This document shows, one piece after another, positions 17,524 through 26,341 of a DNA stretch of 64,000 bases. A program made the translations under genes and the position numbers. Within the stretch, counting starts at the first letter, position 1. Each line of letters opens with the position of its first letter. The notes under the pieces are model-generated. The model was not told where the DNA came from. It did no database searches and worked only from the letters and a program-made list of their open reading frames with translations. The stretch is from Geobacter sp. GTDB lineage: Bacteria; Desulfobacterota; Desulfuromonadia; Geobacterales; Geobacteraceae. The stretch is taken from assembly GCA_003574885.1 (NCBI GenBank), contig PJFC01000001.1, positions 930,001-994,000 on the forward strand, read 5' to 3'.

Positions 17524-18828
17524 ATGGCAAGAAGAGAGACACTTCTGAAAAGCGATCAACGGCGCATACTTTTTATCGGTCTCGGCTTTGTGGCCATGGC
17601 CTACCTTCTCAACTGTATCATCGATGCGTCGGTGAACGGAGAGAACGTATACCGGAAGATATTCTTCCCCGGTTCCCGGGAAATCGCCGTAAACCTGGCA
17701 TCTTTGAGCGTACTGTTCCTTTTTAGCGCCTACGTGCTGAATTTATTGCTCAAGCGGAGACGCCTGGAAGAGGCTCTGGTGAAATACCAGGCCGGCATGG
17801 ATGTCTCCATTGACGGCATTGCCATTCTCAACAATGACGGTGAATGCGTCTATGTGAACAGTTCATGCGCCAGGCTTTATGGGTATGATTCTCACCGAGA
17901 ACTCACGGGCAGGTCGTGGCTTTCTTTCTATGGTGATGGTGAAGCCAAAAGATTCAACGGGGAAATATTCCCCTCTGTTTCCAGGAATGGCGAATGGCGG
18001 GGTGAAGCAGTCGGCATGAAACGCCAGGGAACGGTCTTCCCTCAGGAAATCTCGCTTTCCAGAATGGATGACAAACACACAATCTGCATCGTCAGGGACA
18101 TCACCCGCCGTAAAAATTTTGAGGAAGAGCTGGAACGCAAGGCCCGGGAGCTGTCGGCTACTAACAGGGACCTGGAGTCGTTCAGTTATTCGCTTACCCA
18201 CGATATGCGCAATTACCTTACGCGCAGTTCCTCGGCAGCCCAGCTCCTCCAGGAAAACTGTCAGGGGACGCTGGGTGAAAATGACCTCCATCTTGTCAGG
18301 GTGATCTGTGATGCGAATCAGGGGATGGAAGAGCTGATCAACGACATGCTTGTTCTGTCACGCCTTTCCCAGAGCGAAATTCGGCGTGAGATGGTAGACC
18401 TCAGCGGGATGGGCCGTAGCATCGCAGCCGAACTGTCGATGGCCGAGCCTGAGAGAATGGTGCAGTTTGTCGTCGCTCCCGAACTGGTTGCTGAAGGTGA
18501 CTCACACTTGTTAAAAATCGCTCTCGGGAACCTGCTCGGTAATGCGTGGAAATACACCCGCAAAGTTCCCGAAACCCGGGTAGAATTCGGGATGGTCGAT
18601 CGCAATGGCAAGAAAGAGTTTTTTGTCCGCGACAACGGGCTGGGTTTTGAAATGAAGGACGCCGACCGTTTGTTCGAACCCTTTCAACGACTGCAGAATG
18701 CCAAAGAGTTCCCCGGAACCGGTATCGGCCTGGCCACGGTGCAGCGCATTATCCAGCGTCATGGTGGAGAGGTGTGGGGAGAGGGCGATCCGGGCAAGGG
18801 AGCGGTTTTTTACTTCACCCTGCAGTGA
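17524..18828 (+). CDS. PAS-domain sensor histidine kinase
   Basis: A 434-residue membrane kinase. Two N-terminal helices (about 15-35 and 57-77) flank a short periplasmic loop of about 20 residues. A PAS domain covers about 85-200. The dimerisation helix has the phospho-accepting His in SYSLTHDMRNYL near 225. The ATPase domain shows the N box NLLGNAWKYTRK, the G1 box DNGLGF, FEPFQRL and GTGIGLATVQRI. With so small a periplasmic loop, sensing is probably by PAS. The start follows AGGAAACC. It may share the riboswitch-controlled transcript. Confidence 0.93.
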   Translation: MARRETLLKSDQRRILFIGLGFVAMAYLLNCIIDASVNGENVYRKIFFPGSREIAVNLASLSVLFLFSAYVLNLLLKRRRLEEALVKYQAGMDVSIDGIAILNNDGECVYVNSSCARLYGYDSHRELTGRSWLSFYGDGEAKRFNGEIFPSVSRNGEWRGEAVGMKRQGTVFPQEISLSRMDDKHTICIVRDITRRKNFEEELERKARELSATNRDLESFSYSLTHDMRNYLTRSSSAAQLLQENCQGTLGENDLHLVRVICDANQGMEELINDMLVLSRLSQSEIRREMVDLSGMGRSIAAELSMAEPERMVQFVVAPELVAEGDSHLLKIALGNLLGNAWKYTRKVPETRVEFGMVDRNGKKEFFVRDNGLGFEMKDADRLFEPFQRLQNAKEFPGTGIGLATVQRIIQRHGGEVWGEGDPGKGAVFYFTLQ

Positions 18829-18899
18829 TAGCCGGTCCGGTTTGTTAAGGCTTTCCCCTGCGGTCTCGCCGAAGGTGTTGAACCGGGGCTATTTTTTTT
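18828..18899 (+). terminator. terminator of the histidine kinase gene
   Basis: ATAGCC (18828-18833) pairs with GGCTAT (18887-18892) and CCGGTT (18837-18842) with AACCGG (18881-18886); eight T follow. The loop is long (38 bases). Confidence 0.6.
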
Positions 18900-18917
18900 C
18901 ACATGGCGGGATGTCAC

Positions 18918-18967
18918 GGGGGCAGGCCCACACAGTTCAGATGTAGAGAACGTGGGCCTGCCCCCTT
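18918..18967. terminator. bidirectional terminator between convergent genes
   Basis: A perfect 14-base inverted repeat, GGGGGCAGGCCCAC (18918-18931) and its complement (18952-18965), separated by 20 bases and followed by TTT. It lies between the histidine kinase and the protease, which converge. Confidence 0.65.
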
Positions 18968-18982
18968 TCGATTGTACGCGGT

Positions 18983-20992
18983 CTAGTGGATTCCCTCGTA
19001 AACTGTCACGCCTTCGGCAAATCTGTCGATCTCTTTCTCCATCTCTTTCTGCTCCACATTACCGTCTTTCAGGTGCACCACGTCGTACAGCACGTTGGCG
19101 GAATCCAGTTTTTTCAGGTCGACCCCCCTGGTGTAAGGCATTGCAATGGTCGTCATTTTGTCCTGGAAGAACGAAACCTTGTTGTACGGCATCCTGGCAT
19201 TCACCAGATTGTCCCAGTCGCTCCGGTAGGAATCACTCAACTCTTCGGGAGGTCTTCTGTTCCTGTTGACGAGAAAGCAGGTATTGGTGCTCTTGTCGTC
19301 GCCGGGGCAAACGCTCATGACATCCCAGACGGTTTTACCCTTCTCGGCAATGAATCCCAGATTCAGCTTCAGATCGCTCTTCTCCGTGATCTTCATGACA
19401 TCCGGCGTGTAGGAAAAAGAAATTCTCTTCGAAGTGTAGCGGAAGAATTTGTCGTAGGAGAAATCGATGTCGATGGTGGAGAAAAGTTCGGGGAGATACT
19501 CCCTGGCAGCCAGGAACTCGCGCCACTGCTTGAGGCTTCCGTAGTAGGAGACATAGATGAAGTCGGCGAGCACCTTCAGGTCGAGGACATGACCATCCTC
19601 AACATGCCCTGACTGCCCGCGCCGCATCATGCTGATACAGCCACCGGGGACGGGAAGGGAAAAGGCAACAATCCTTTCGTCGCTGTATTCAATCGGCCAG
19701 CTCCTCACCAGCCACTTCCTCCCGTAGGAGTCGCGATGGATGTATTCCGTATCAGCCTTCCCGAGAGAGGTTACCTTTACCTTTTCCGGTCCGATCTGCC
19801 TGGTTATGTTGACTCCCTTGAGAACGAGGTCCATATAGGCCTTTGAATCCTTGTAGAGGGACTCCAGGGGAAGGTCATCCGGTTTCTTGAGGTTCATGTA
19901 GAAAGAGTTTCCCATCGTACCGTAAACGAGATACCCGTTCGTGCCAAGATCGGAGCGGGAGGTCTCCTTCGGTGAATAAAGATCCCAGTTGCCGTCCTCC
20001 CCTTGAACGATCAGGTTGGGAAAGTGGGCGGTGGAGTTCTTCTGGAACAGAATGGCCGACCCCTTGCCGTTGGGGAATATGGTGTCACGGTTCTCGGCGA
20101 GGAGTGCCTGCAGGAGCTTGACGGAAAAGGGATTCACCGTATCGACCAGTTCCCGGTTCAGTTCCTGGTAGCTCTTGGGGAGGGTGAATGTCGCCTCAAG
20201 GGTATCCATCTTCGTCATGTCCATATTGTCGAGAAAATACTTCAGCTTCTTATGGACGGTCGCCAGGTTTTCCTTTGCATTGACGACCTCGGCGATGGGG
20301 AGGGCTATGTTGAGGTTTTCATTGGCAGATTTGCGCAGCACGATGCCGACGACCCGCCCCTCCTTGTCCAGAAGGGGGCCACCGCTGTTACCCGGTGATG
20401 CGGCGGCGGAAAAGCGCATCCATTTCCACTCTCCGTTCTCATCTTCCGGCGTGTCGGAGGTATAGAGGCCGTCGCGTATAACGATCCCCTCTCCGAGGGC
20501 GTTCCCGACGGCGTACACCGTTTCGTTCAGCTTCGGACTGGTGTTCACTTTCAGGAAGTCGGAGGCCATTCCCCCTTTGAGGGAGAAGACCACGAAATCC
20601 TTTCTGTCCGAGTATTTGTATATCTTGTCGATGGCGTAGACTTTCCCCTCCTTGTCCCGCAGGAAATACTCCTTGAAAAGGCTTTTCTGGCCGAGGCTCA
20701 TCACATGGTCAGCCGACACGAACCGGTCGGGAGCGATGGCAAAGGCAGTGCCGATTGAGTAGTACTTGTCATTCCTCTCGGTGAAGGGAAGGAGGTCCAG
20801 GGGAAGGGGCTTCTCGTAGCTCAGTGAATCCTTGGCAGGCTTGGGGACAACCACTTCGAATGTTGCCTTGTTGACGAGCGCTACGATCTTTCCGTCCAGC
20901 ACCTGTTCGGCCATGCCCATTGCCGGAAAGGCGGCGAGGGCTGCGGCCGTGAGGGCAAATGCCAGGGCTGACCGCAATGTAGTTCTGTTCAC
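18983..20992 (-). CDS. exported trypsin-like serine protease with a large C-terminal extension
   Basis: A 669-residue secreted or periplasmic protein. A signal peptide (about 1-29, ending PAMGMA) is followed by an S1/trypsin-like domain: His in VSADHVMS, Asp in RKDFVVFSL, and Ser in SPGNSGGPLL, the HtrA/trypsin pattern. There is no PDZ domain; the remaining about 420 residues are not recognised and contain few motifs. The GTG start (20992) has GGAGGTTT upstream; the open frame extends to 21097 but that start has no such site. It converges with the histidine kinase gene. Role may be envelope quality control. Confidence 0.85.
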   Translation of the reverse strand: MNRTTLRSALAFALTAAALAAFPAMGMAEQVLDGKIVALVNKATFEVVVPKPAKDSLSYEKPLPLDLLPFTERNDKYYSIGTAFAIAPDRFVSADHVMSLGQKSLFKEYFLRDKEGKVYAIDKIYKYSDRKDFVVFSLKGGMASDFLKVNTSPKLNETVYAVGNALGEGIVIRDGLYTSDTPEDENGEWKWMRFSAAASPGNSGGPLLDKEGRVVGIVLRKSANENLNIALPIAEVVNAKENLATVHKKLKYFLDNMDMTKMDTLEATFTLPKSYQELNRELVDTVNPFSVKLLQALLAENRDTIFPNGKGSAILFQKNSTAHFPNLIVQGEDGNWDLYSPKETSRSDLGTNGYLVYGTMGNSFYMNLKKPDDLPLESLYKDSKAYMDLVLKGVNITRQIGPEKVKVTSLGKADTEYIHRDSYGRKWLVRSWPIEYSDERIVAFSLPVPGGCISMMRRGQSGHVEDGHVLDLKVLADFIYVSYYGSLKQWREFLAAREYLPELFSTIDIDFSYDKFFRYTSKRISFSYTPDVMKITEKSDLKLNLGFIAEKGKTVWDVMSVCPGDDKSTNTCFLVNRNRRPPEELSDSYRSDWDNLVNARMPYNKVSFFQDKMTTIAMPYTRGVDLKKLDSANVLYDVVHLKDGNVEQKEMEKEIDRFAEGVTVYEGIH

Positions 20993-21348
20993 TGAAACCT
21001 CCTCTGATGTCGGCGGGCCATGTTCGGGACGTTGCTGGCCAACCGTAGATTTTACCTCGAATGGGGGAGATGGGGGCCACGACTGAACCGTTGCCATGGA
21101 CTGGATACAATAAAAGCCGCTCCATCAGCACCCACACTGACCAAGCGGCTCTATGAACCCGTAATCCGGTATCCCATAGCACCTCCCGGGCACTCAGCAT
21201 CTTATTACTCACGTACATACACCCGTAGAGGCTGTAGCGTCAAGGAGTTTAGCACAGGGTGAGAACCCCCTTCCCATTATTGACCTGCTATAGTAGTATG
21301 CTCCCCCCGGCACAGGCCGGGATGATACCCCCACAGACAGGAGCGGCA

Positions 21349-23649
21349 ATGAGCATCAGCGACGGGCAACTGGCCAGTATCATCACCTTCATCATCGACG
21401 AAACCGTGCTCAAGCCCTTCCAGGTAGAGCAGACTGTAGCTCTGCTGCGAGAGGGCTCCACGGTCCCTTTCATTGCCCGCTACCGCAAGGAGCAGACCGG
21501 CGAACTTGACGAGGTGCAGATCCGTGCCATCGAGGAGCGCTACGCATACTTCAGCGAGCTGGAGGAGAGAAAAACCACGATCATCACCACCATCGGGGAG
21601 CAGGGGAAACTGACACCCGAGTTGCGCGGCCGGATCGAGGCCACCCGCCTGAAGACCGAGCTGGAGGATCTGTACCTTCCGTACAAGCCTAAGCGTCGTA
21701 CCAAGGCAACTATTGCCCGCGAGCGGGGACTGGAGCCGCTGGCCGACCTGGTTGCCGCCCAGAAACTGACCGTCGGCACTCCTGAAGAGGCGGCCGCCCC
21801 CTTCGTGAACACTGAGCTGGAGGTACCCGATGCCGCGGCGGCACTGGAGGGGGCCGGGCATATCCTTGCCGAGCGGCTGTCGGACGATGCGGATGCCCGT
21901 GCCATGGTGCGGCGACTTACCTGGGAACAGGGGGTGTTCTCCTCCCGGGTGGCCGGCGACAAGCGTGACCAGGTGACCAAGTTCGAGATGTACTACGATT
22001 ACCAGGAGCAGCTGAAGAGCGTCCCTTCCCACCGGATGCTGGCCATGCGCCGGGGGGAGAAGGAAGAGGTGCTGTTCCTTTCCATCCTGGCGCCGGTTGA
22101 GGAGATTCTTGCCGGGCTGAAGGGGCGACTGGTGCGGGGGGAAAGCATCTTCAGGCCGCTGTTGGAGAAGGTGGCCGAGGACGCCTACAAGCGGCTGATC
22201 GCCGTCTCCATCGAGGGGGAGCTGCGGCTCCAGGCCAGGGATCTGGCCGACGAAGCCGCCATCGGGATCTTCGCCCGGAACCTGCGCAACCTGCTCCTGG
22301 CTCCGCCTGCGGGAGGGAAGCGGGTGCTGGGGATCGACCCCGGCCTGCGCACCGGCTCCAAGCTGGCGGCCGTGGACGCCACGGGCCGCTTCCTGGAGCA
22401 TGTGACCATCTATCCCCATACCGGCGAGGCGCGCGTGCCCCAGGCGAGAAAAGAGTTGTTGCGGCTTCTGGATGGCCACGCCGTCGAGATGATCGCCATA
22501 GGGAACGGAACGGCCGGCCGGGAGATGGAACTGTTCGCCAGGGAGACCCTGGCCGGGGCGGGGAAGAACGTACCGGTGGTTATGGTGAGCGAAGCCGGGG
22601 CCAGTGTCTATTCGGCCTCGGATATTGCCCGCGAGGAATTCCCCGATCTGGACCTGACTGTGCGCGGCGCGATCTCCATCGCCCGCCGGTTACAGGACCC
22701 TCTCGCCGAGCTGGTCAAGCTCGATCCCAAGAGCATTGGTGTCGGCCAGTACCAGCACGACGTCAACCAGACCATGCTGAAGAAGGCGCTGGACGACGTC
22801 GTGGAATCGTGCGTCAATTTCGTGGGGGTCGATCTCAATACCGCCTCGTGGGCGCTGCTGTCCTACGTTTCAGGCTTGGGGCAGTCCCTGGCCAAGTCCA
22901 TCGTCTCCTACCGCAACGAGAACGGCACTTTTCCCACTAGGAAATCGTTGCTCAAGGTGCCGCGCTTCGGGGCCAAGGCGTTCGAGCAGGCGGCCGGTTT
23001 TCTCCGTATCAGCGGCGGCAAGCACCCGCTGGACAACAGCGCCGTGCACCCCGAACGCTATGCTGTGGTAGAGGCCATGGCCGCCGACCTGGGGGTAACC
23101 CTGGAACAGCTGACCGGCGACCCGAAACTGGCGGCAAAAATCGACCTCAAGCGCTACGTCGCCGACCAGGTGGGGCTACCGACCCTGCGCGACATCATCG
23201 AGGAACTGAAGAAACCGGGGCGCGACCCGCGCAAGCAGTTCGAGACCGCCTCCTTCCGCGACGACATCCGCGAGATCGGCGATCTGAAGGAGGGGATGAT
23301 CCTCCCGGGGGTAGTGACCAATGTGACCGCGTTCGGGGCCTTCGTGGACATCGGGGTGCATCAGGACGGGCTGGTGCATGTCAGCCATCTGGCCAGCCGC
23401 TTCATCAAGGATCCCAACGATGCGGTGCGGGTGGGGGATCTGGTGAAGGTAAAGGTCCTTTCGGCCGATGTGCAGCGCAAGCGGATCGCCCTTTCCATCA
23501 AGGAGGCCGAACCGGGCGGGGCTGCACAGAAGGAACGTTCGTCGCGGCCGAAAGCGGCCGGAAAGCAGAAGGTACCGGCGGCGGATTCCAAAGGGGAATT
23601 GGACCTGGGTGCGCTGGAGCGGGCGGGATTCAGGGTGAAGCGGAAATAA
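21349..23649 (+). CDS. tex: Tex family RNA-binding transcription accessory protein
   Basis: A 766-residue Tex protein, a nucleic-acid-binding factor found in most bacteria. In order: the N-terminal Tex domain with PFIARYRKEQTG near residue 44, a YqgF/RNase H-like domain beginning VLGIDPGLRTGSKLA near 325, helix-hairpin-helix units with YVSGLGQSLAKSIV near 505, and a C-terminal S1 domain (GVVTNVTAFGAFVDIGVHQD) near 650. The start ATG 21349 follows CAGGAG; an in-frame codon at 21259 is further upstream without support. Function in transcription or transcription-repair coupling is inferred from homologues. Confidence 0.97.
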   Translation: MSISDGQLASIITFIIDETVLKPFQVEQTVALLREGSTVPFIARYRKEQTGELDEVQIRAIEERYAYFSELEERKTTIITTIGEQGKLTPELRGRIEATRLKTELEDLYLPYKPKRRTKATIARERGLEPLADLVAAQKLTVGTPEEAAAPFVNTELEVPDAAAALEGAGHILAERLSDDADARAMVRRLTWEQGVFSSRVAGDKRDQVTKFEMYYDYQEQLKSVPSHRMLAMRRGEKEEVLFLSILAPVEEILAGLKGRLVRGESIFRPLLEKVAEDAYKRLIAVSIEGELRLQARDLADEAAIGIFARNLRNLLLAPPAGGKRVLGIDPGLRTGSKLAAVDATGRFLEHVTIYPHTGEARVPQARKELLRLLDGHAVEMIAIGNGTAGREMELFARETLAGAGKNVPVVMVSEAGASVYSASDIAREEFPDLDLTVRGAISIARRLQDPLAELVKLDPKSIGVGQYQHDVNQTMLKKALDDVVESCVNFVGVDLNTASWALLSYVSGLGQSLAKSIVSYRNENGTFPTRKSLLKVPRFGAKAFEQAAGFLRISGGKHPLDNSAVHPERYAVVEAMAADLGVTLEQLTGDPKLAAKIDLKRYVADQVGLPTLRDIIEELKKPGRDPRKQFETASFRDDIREIGDLKEGMILPGVVTNVTAFGAFVDIGVHQDGLVHVSHLASRFIKDPNDAVRVGDLVKVKVLSADVQRKRIALSIKEAEPGGAAQKERSSRPKAAGKQKVPAADSKGELDLGALERAGFRVKRK

Positions 23650-23666
23650 TCGCAGTCCCTGAAGGG

Positions 23667-24467
23667 CTATGGTTTTCGGCAGACGAGTACAATCTTGTTG
23701 TGCGGCTGGAACAGTGAGGAATTAACGCTGATGACGGAGAAGCCGATGGTTTCCACGAGCTGGAGCAACTGTCGAAGAGTGAATATCTGCTTGTGGCGAA
23801 AGGGGAGGGGGGAATAGAGGGATTCGAGAAAGAGAGGGTTCGTACCGCCACTCACGCGATACGACCATTCACCGACACGGTAAAACAGCGCATCCCGGCG
23901 TGGTGTATCGAGAAACAGCCATCCACAATGCTTGGTGATGTTGTAGGCGTTCCGCAGGGTCTCTGCGGGGAAATTGACATGCTCGAGAACATCCCAGAGG
24001 GTGACGGCATCGAAAAAACCGGCGAAACCCTCCTGCCAGTGCCGGGCATCGATAGTGTCACCGTTCAATTTGATGCCGAATTTTAGCCGGGCGAACTCCC
24101 GGAAGACCGCTTGCGGTTCGATACCTTGGACTGAAGCCCCCGCTTCGGCAAGGAGATGGGCGAACATTCCGGCACCGGCACCGATGTCGAGGCAGTCCGC
24201 TCCCGACAACGAAAGGTGGCGCTGGACGAGGAGAAGGTTCTTTCGGAGCTGGTTCCCGTTGGCAGGGAGCTTTCCTTCAATATAGTCCCACGCCTTCCGG
24301 TCCAGGACCGACGCGGCGTCGTCCAGAGTCCCGGACGGCATGCTGTCCAGGTGATCAATGAAATGAAAACCGCACTCGGCACATACGTAGACTGTGGCCT
24401 TTTTCAGTTTGTATGCAGGTTTTGCGGCGCTTGTTGCGCACAGTTTGCAGCGGCTGAAATCGTACAT
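23667..24467 (-). CDS. class I SAM-dependent methyltransferase with N-terminal zinc-ribbon
   Basis: A 266-residue protein. Two CxxC pairs (CKLC and CAEC) in the first 40 residues form a likely zinc-binding knuckle, and the Rossmann-like domain has the SAM motif DCLDIGAGAGMFA near residue 107 with WDVLEHV near 170. This layout is typical of Methyltransf_23-type enzymes that act on sugars, lipids or quinone precursors; the substrate is unknown. ATG 24467 is chosen because GGAGAA precedes it at good spacing. It lies 50 bases downstream of the SDR gene on the same strand. Confidence 0.88.
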   Translation of the reverse strand: MYDFSRCKLCATSAAKPAYKLKKATVYVCAECGFHFIDHLDSMPSGTLDDAASVLDRKAWDYIEGKLPANGNQLRKNLLLVQRHLSLSGADCLDIGAGAGMFAHLLAEAGASVQGIEPQAVFREFARLKFGIKLNGDTIDARHWQEGFAGFFDAVTLWDVLEHVNFPAETLRNAYNITKHCGWLFLDTPRRDALFYRVGEWSYRVSGGTNPLFLESLYSPLPFRHKQIFTLRQLLQLVETIGFSVISVNSSLFQPHNKIVLVCRKP

Positions 24468-24517
24468 CACTTCCCGTTCTCCTGTGAATACTACTTGCAA
24501 TGGCGCTTGTGTGCGGT

Positions 24518-25285
24518 CTACCCGGCATAGATCATCTTGCGCGTCATCCCCCCGTCCACCACGAAATTCTGGCCGGTCACAAAGCCGGCCTGGGGGGAGA
24601 TCAGATAGGAGACCATGGCAGCGATATCATCGGGACATCCTACCCGTCCTACCGGATGCTGGGCGTGGTCAGCCGGACCAAGTGCCGGAGGTTTTCGCCT
24701 GGAGCTCTTTTGCCAGTCATCCACCGCGATCCAGCCGGGACTGACGCAGTTCACCCGGATGTCCGGCCCCAGGCTCACGGCAAGGGCGTGGGTAAGAGCG
24801 ACTATACCCCCCTTGCTGGCGGCATAGGCCTCGGTATGGGGCTCGGATTGCAATGCCCTGGTCGAAGCGATGTTGACGATCGCCCCCTTGCTGGTGCGAA
24901 GCAGGGGGACTGCATGTTTGCTGCAGAGGAATACGCCGGTGAGGTTGGTCGAAATGACCCTGTTCCAGTCGCTCAGTTCCAGCAGTTCCACCGGGGCCGC
25001 GTGGGGAGCGGCAATCCCCGCGTTGTTGATCAGGGCATCCAGGCGGCCGAACCGGGTGAGGACAAGTTTCATAACCCCTGCCACTGCATGTTCGTCGGCG
25101 ACGTCAGCCGCAACGCCGCTGCATGAAGCGCCGAGTTCAGCAGCCGTCTCCCCCGCGGCCTCCCCGTCGATGTCCGCGATGACCACCACCGTCCCTTCCT
25201 CAACCAGCCTCCTGGCGATCCCCTTGCCTATTCCCTGCCCGCCCCCTGTAACCAATGCGACCTTGCGAACGTTCCCCGTCGGCAT
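24518..25285 (-). CDS. SDR family oxidoreductase
   Basis: A 255-residue classical SDR: TGGGQGIG cofactor motif near residue 13, NNAG near 86, catalytic Ser in NIAS and YAASK near 150, and the usual C-terminal QNFVVDGGMTRKM. It probably reduces a carbonyl or oxidises an alcohol using NAD(P). ATG 25285 follows AGAGGAGG; a longer frame to 25330 lacks a ribosome site. The pattern WIAVDDWQKSSRRKPPALG in the substrate loop is unlike the fabG type. It is probably co-transcribed with the methyltransferase. Confidence 0.92.
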   Translation of the reverse strand: MPTGNVRKVALVTGGGQGIGKGIARRLVEEGTVVVIADIDGEAAGETAAELGASCSGVAADVADEHAVAGVMKLVLTRFGRLDALINNAGIAAPHAAPVELLELSDWNRVISTNLTGVFLCSKHAVPLLRTSKGAIVNIASTRALQSEPHTEAYAASKGGIVALTHALAVSLGPDIRVNCVSPGWIAVDDWQKSSRRKPPALGPADHAQHPVGRVGCPDDIAAMVSYLISPQAGFVTGQNFVVDGGMTRKMIYAG

Positions 25286-25380
25286 CTTCCGCCTCCTCTT
25301 CCGAATGCATATCCATCGTTGCCGAGACAATTCTGGAAAAGAGAAAGGGTTATGGCAATGCCATAACCCTTTGATATTAC

Positions 25381-25456
25381 TGGAGCCACCTGCCAGAATC
25401 GAACTGGCGACCTATTGATTACGAATCAATTGCTCTACCAACTGAGCTAAGATGGC
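25381..25456 (-). tRNA. tRNA-Thr(CGT)
   Basis: A full cloverleaf with the CCA end encoded. The anticodon loop reads TTCGTAA, giving anticodon CGT. The acceptor stem pairs GCCATCT with AGGTGGC and contains one T-G wobble pair. The D arm (GCTC/GAGC), anticodon stem (ATTGA/TCAAT) and T arm (GCCAG/CTGGC) are perfect. The 5' half (25431-25456) appears to have been supplied by the adjacent integrated element. Confidence 0.95.
25431..25456 (-). repeat. left attachment repeat (attL) inside tRNA-Thr
   Basis: This 26-base segment is repeated at 40034-40059 with two mismatches; TGCTCTACCA and CTGAGCTAAG are identical. Crossover most likely happened in the ten-base TGCTCTACCA part. It forms the 5' half of the intact tRNA. 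Confidence 0.8.
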
Positions 25457-25639
25457 CTGTAATAAACTTTACAACATTGCATTATTTAAAAACTATTTGC
25501 ATTTTTTGGCTACAAATTGCGCTGTAGATATGCATAAAACGGCTGTAGCGTCGTGGTGTTTTATGACACGAATTGCGTTGATGTGTCAAGGCTATTTCAG
25601 AGGATCAGGGCGTTGAAACTGGCAGGGGTAACTGGTGCT

Positions 25640-26134
25640 CCGATTTCAACGGACTAGGACGCTGAAGATGATACGGAATTAAATGTCAGTGACCTTCTCC
25701 GGCCAGGGCGCTGAAGGTGATACGGAATCAAATGTCAGTGACCTTCTCCGGCCAGGACGCTGAAGTGAATCGATCATGAACGCCGGCTTCAGTTCTCCGG
25801 CCAGGACGCTGAAGGTGATCGACATGAAACATCACCTTCACTTCTCCGGCCAGGGCGCAGAAGGTGATCGACATGAAACATCACCTTCAGTTCTCCGGCC
25901 AGGGCGCAGAAGGTGATCGACATGAAACATCACCTTCAGTTCTCCGGCCAGGACGCAGAAGGTGATCGACATGAAACATCACCTTCAGTTCTCCGGCCAG
26001 GACGCTGAAGGTGATCGACATGAAATGTTAGTGACCTTCTCCGGCCAGGACGCTGAAGGTGATCGACATGAAACATCACCTTCAGTTCTCCGGCCAGGAC
26101 CTGAAGGTGATCGATCATGAACGCTGGCTTAAGA
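25640..26134. repeat. tandem 49-bp hairpin repeat array
   Basis: Nine clear units start at 25695, 25744, 25793, 25842, 25891, 25940, 25989, 26037 and 26086, with period 49 (one of 48). One or two decayed units lie before them. Each unit has TTCTCCGGCCAGG, then an inverted repeat such as GAAGGTGAT with ATCACCTTC around an 11-13-base loop. Where one arm changes (25695, 25744 and 25989 units) part of the stem is still kept. Units at 25842 and 25891 are identical. No credible protein is encoded. Confidence 0.92.
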
Positions 26135-26341
26135 GTTTTTGTGCCGACGCAAAAAAACCGACAATCAAAAATTATCGGTCTAGTGTCTCAGTTAATAAGT
26201 AATGCTACTGCTATTTATTCCACCTCGACTGAGCGGCCTTTTTAGCAATCTCTTTACGCTGCTCAGACGTTTCATTTCTGCTCTTGTTGGTAGTTGCCCG
26301 GCATGTTACAGGCCGGGCAACCGTCTTGCCTATCGTGATTG
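26135..26341. other. non-coding stretch between the repeat array and the tape measure gene
   Basis: No gene is supported. It contains a perfect ten-base inverted repeat, GTTGCCCGGC (26293-26302) with GCCGGGCAAC (26312-26321), which could end the leftward tail transcript although no T run follows on that strand. Confidence 0.45.

Noticed and set aside
25936-26118. Open frame through the hairpin array on the minus strand
   Set aside because: It only translates the repeat, has no ribosome site and no recognisable protein.
25640-26134. CRISPR array
   Set aside because: The period is regular, but the whole unit including the would-be spacer is repeated, and no cas genes are near.
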